Source of the DNA: Ideonella alba
GTDB lineage: Bacteria > Pseudomonadota > Gammaproteobacteria > Burkholderiales > Burkholderiaceae_C
Assembly: GCF_018069875.1 (NCBI RefSeq)
Contig: NZ_JAGQDF010000006.1
Span: 186,001-250,000 of the forward strand
Direction: 5' to 3'
DNA: 64,000 bases
This document shows, piece after piece, positions 63,391 through 64,000 of the stretch. The position numbers and the translations under genes were made by a program. The notes beneath the pieces were generated by a model. That model made no database searches and had not been told where the DNA came from. It saw nothing but the letters and a program-made list of their open reading frames with translations. How positions within the stretch are numbered: the first letter of the stretch is position 1; every line of letters begins with the position of its first letter.

Positions 63391-63792
63391 TCAGTGCGAG
63401 CTGCAGGCGCTGCCGGCCTTGGGCGGCATCGGCGCGTCGCGGTCCACGCCGGCTTCCTGCAGGCGCTGCTCGTAGCGCGACCACAGGTCCGCCTGCTCGG
63501 CGCCCAGGCGGTACAGGTACTCCCAGGTGAAGATGCCGCTGTCGTGGCCGTCGTCGAAGCTGGGCTGCACCGCGTAGTGGCCAACCGGCTCGATGGCGAT
63601 GATGCCGACCTGGCGCTTGCCGGTCTGCAGCGTCTCCTGGCCGGGGCCGTGGCCCATGACCTCGGCCGAGGGCGAGTACACCCGCATCAGCTCGAAGGGG
63701 ATGCGGAACTGCGCGCCATCACTGAAGGCGATCTCCAGCACGCGCGAGGCCTGGTGCAGGGTCAGGGCGGTGGGCAGCGGGGAAGCGGACAT
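63391..63792 (-). CDS. DUF971-family protein
   Basis: 133 residues. The pattern [20 protein letters not shown] followed by [12 protein letters not shown] and [20 protein letters not shown] is the DUF971 family (the N-terminal fold of gamma-butyrobetaine hydroxylases, binding an iron-sulfur or metal centre in some cases). The ATG at 63792 has GGAG nine bases before it; an in-frame GTG at 63810 is less likely. The C-terminus CSSH could bind metal. Position between HIT and ubiE is common in Burkholderiales. Confidence 0.9.
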   Translation of the reverse strand: MSASPLPTALTLHQASRVLEIAFSDGAQFRIPFELMRVYSPSAEVMGHGPGQETLQTGKRQVGIIAIEPVGHYAVQPSFDDGHDSGIFTWEYLYRLGAEQADLWSRYEQRLQEAGVDRDAPMPPKAGSACSSH

Positions 63793-63806
63793 GGGGGAAA
63801 TCTCCG

Positions 63807-64000
63807 TCACGGTGCGGCCAGGGCCGCGGCGATGCGCTCATCGACGGCCGGCAGGGCCAGGCCAATGCGGGCCAGCGCGTCCATGTCGCTGTCTCGCTGG
63901 CGCGCGCCCCAAATCGGCTGCGGGAAGTGGCTGTCGCGCTCGAAGCGCGCGATCACATGCCAGTGCAGGTGCGGCACCAGGTTGCCCAGCGCCGCCAGGT
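63807..64000 (-). CDS. HIT-family protein, C-terminal part (5' end outside window)
   Basis: The last 64 codons are visible. [20 protein letters not shown] contains the HxHxH histidine triad that hydrolyses nucleotide phosphoramidates or dinucleoside phosphates; the remaining C-terminal helix follows. The stop lies 14 bp before the DUF971 ATG. Confidence 0.85.
   Translation of the reverse strand, partial: LAALGNLVPHLHWHVIARFERDSHFPQPIWGARQRDSDMDALARIGLALPAVDERIAAALAAP

Noticed and set aside
1-64000. tRNA, rRNA, insertion sequences, prophage or defence genes
   Set aside because: All gaps longer than about 100 bp were read and no cloverleaf, transposase, integrase or restriction-type gene was recognised.

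Overview
The window is GC-rich chromosomal DNA from a betaproteobacterium, most likely a Burkholderiales member of the Leptothrix/Rubrivivax/Roseateles type. This is judged from the gene orders dapC-dapD-pilU-dapE-prmB, fmdB-DUF502-aspS, ribF-ileS-lspA and HIT-DUF971-ubiE, and from strong GC3 codon use that produces very long antisense shadow frames. No rRNA, tRNA, insertion sequence, prophage or CRISPR array is visible. Coding density is high and several neighbours overlap or abut.

Layout. 1-4091 (minus): a phenylacetate cluster read paaG-paaI-paaK-tetR-ABC solute-binding protein, with a well-formed promoter and TetR-type operator. 4140-7818: a YeeE/YedE sulfur-transport pair, rluA, a flavin reductase-like protein, an unknown membrane-anchored protein and an SDR. 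7847-11183 (minus): a dCache-HAMP-GGDEF cyclase, a 52-residue DUF3149 membrane protein with its own terminator, and a phosphofructokinase. 11250-11487: a mirror-image repeat element. 11515-19482 (plus): lysine/peptidoglycan dap genes with pilU, prmB, an ABC-F ATPase and a GNAT. 19483-29523: an acyl-CoA synthetase, a BarA-type hybrid kinase, murB, yajQ, an unknown helical protein, an HDOD protein and a PimC/PimD-like acyl-CoA dehydrogenase pair. 29622-36755: rsuA, a second hybrid kinase, ribF, ileS and lspA. 36732-41187: a NarX-like kinase, an ABC1-family kinase, DUF2164 and an exported NTF2-like protein. 41523-48448: a two-partner secretion system whose TpsA carries nine regularly alternating MBG/YDG repeats. 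48473-53964 (minus): a UbiA-family prenyltransferase, aspS-DUF502-fmdB and an SSS-family symporter. 54181-58011: two related exported proteins, each behind a LacI/GalR-type palindrome. 58120-64000: ubiquinone genes ubiB and ubiJ, then galE, an outer-membrane-like protein and a 250-bp-period repeat array, then ubiE, DUF971 and the end of a HIT protein.

The most unusual items are: (1) an in-frame copy of the window's own intergenic repeat inside the ABC-F gene, like the Rickettsia palindromic elements that invade ORFs; (2) the two exported carbohydrate-binding-like proteins sharing one LacI-type operator architecture; (3) the repeat architecture of the TpsA; (4) two different intergenic repeat elements; (5) splitting of the ubiE-ubiJ-ubiB group by galE, an outer-membrane gene and a repeat array. 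Family assignments rest on motif recognition by eye; no database search was run.
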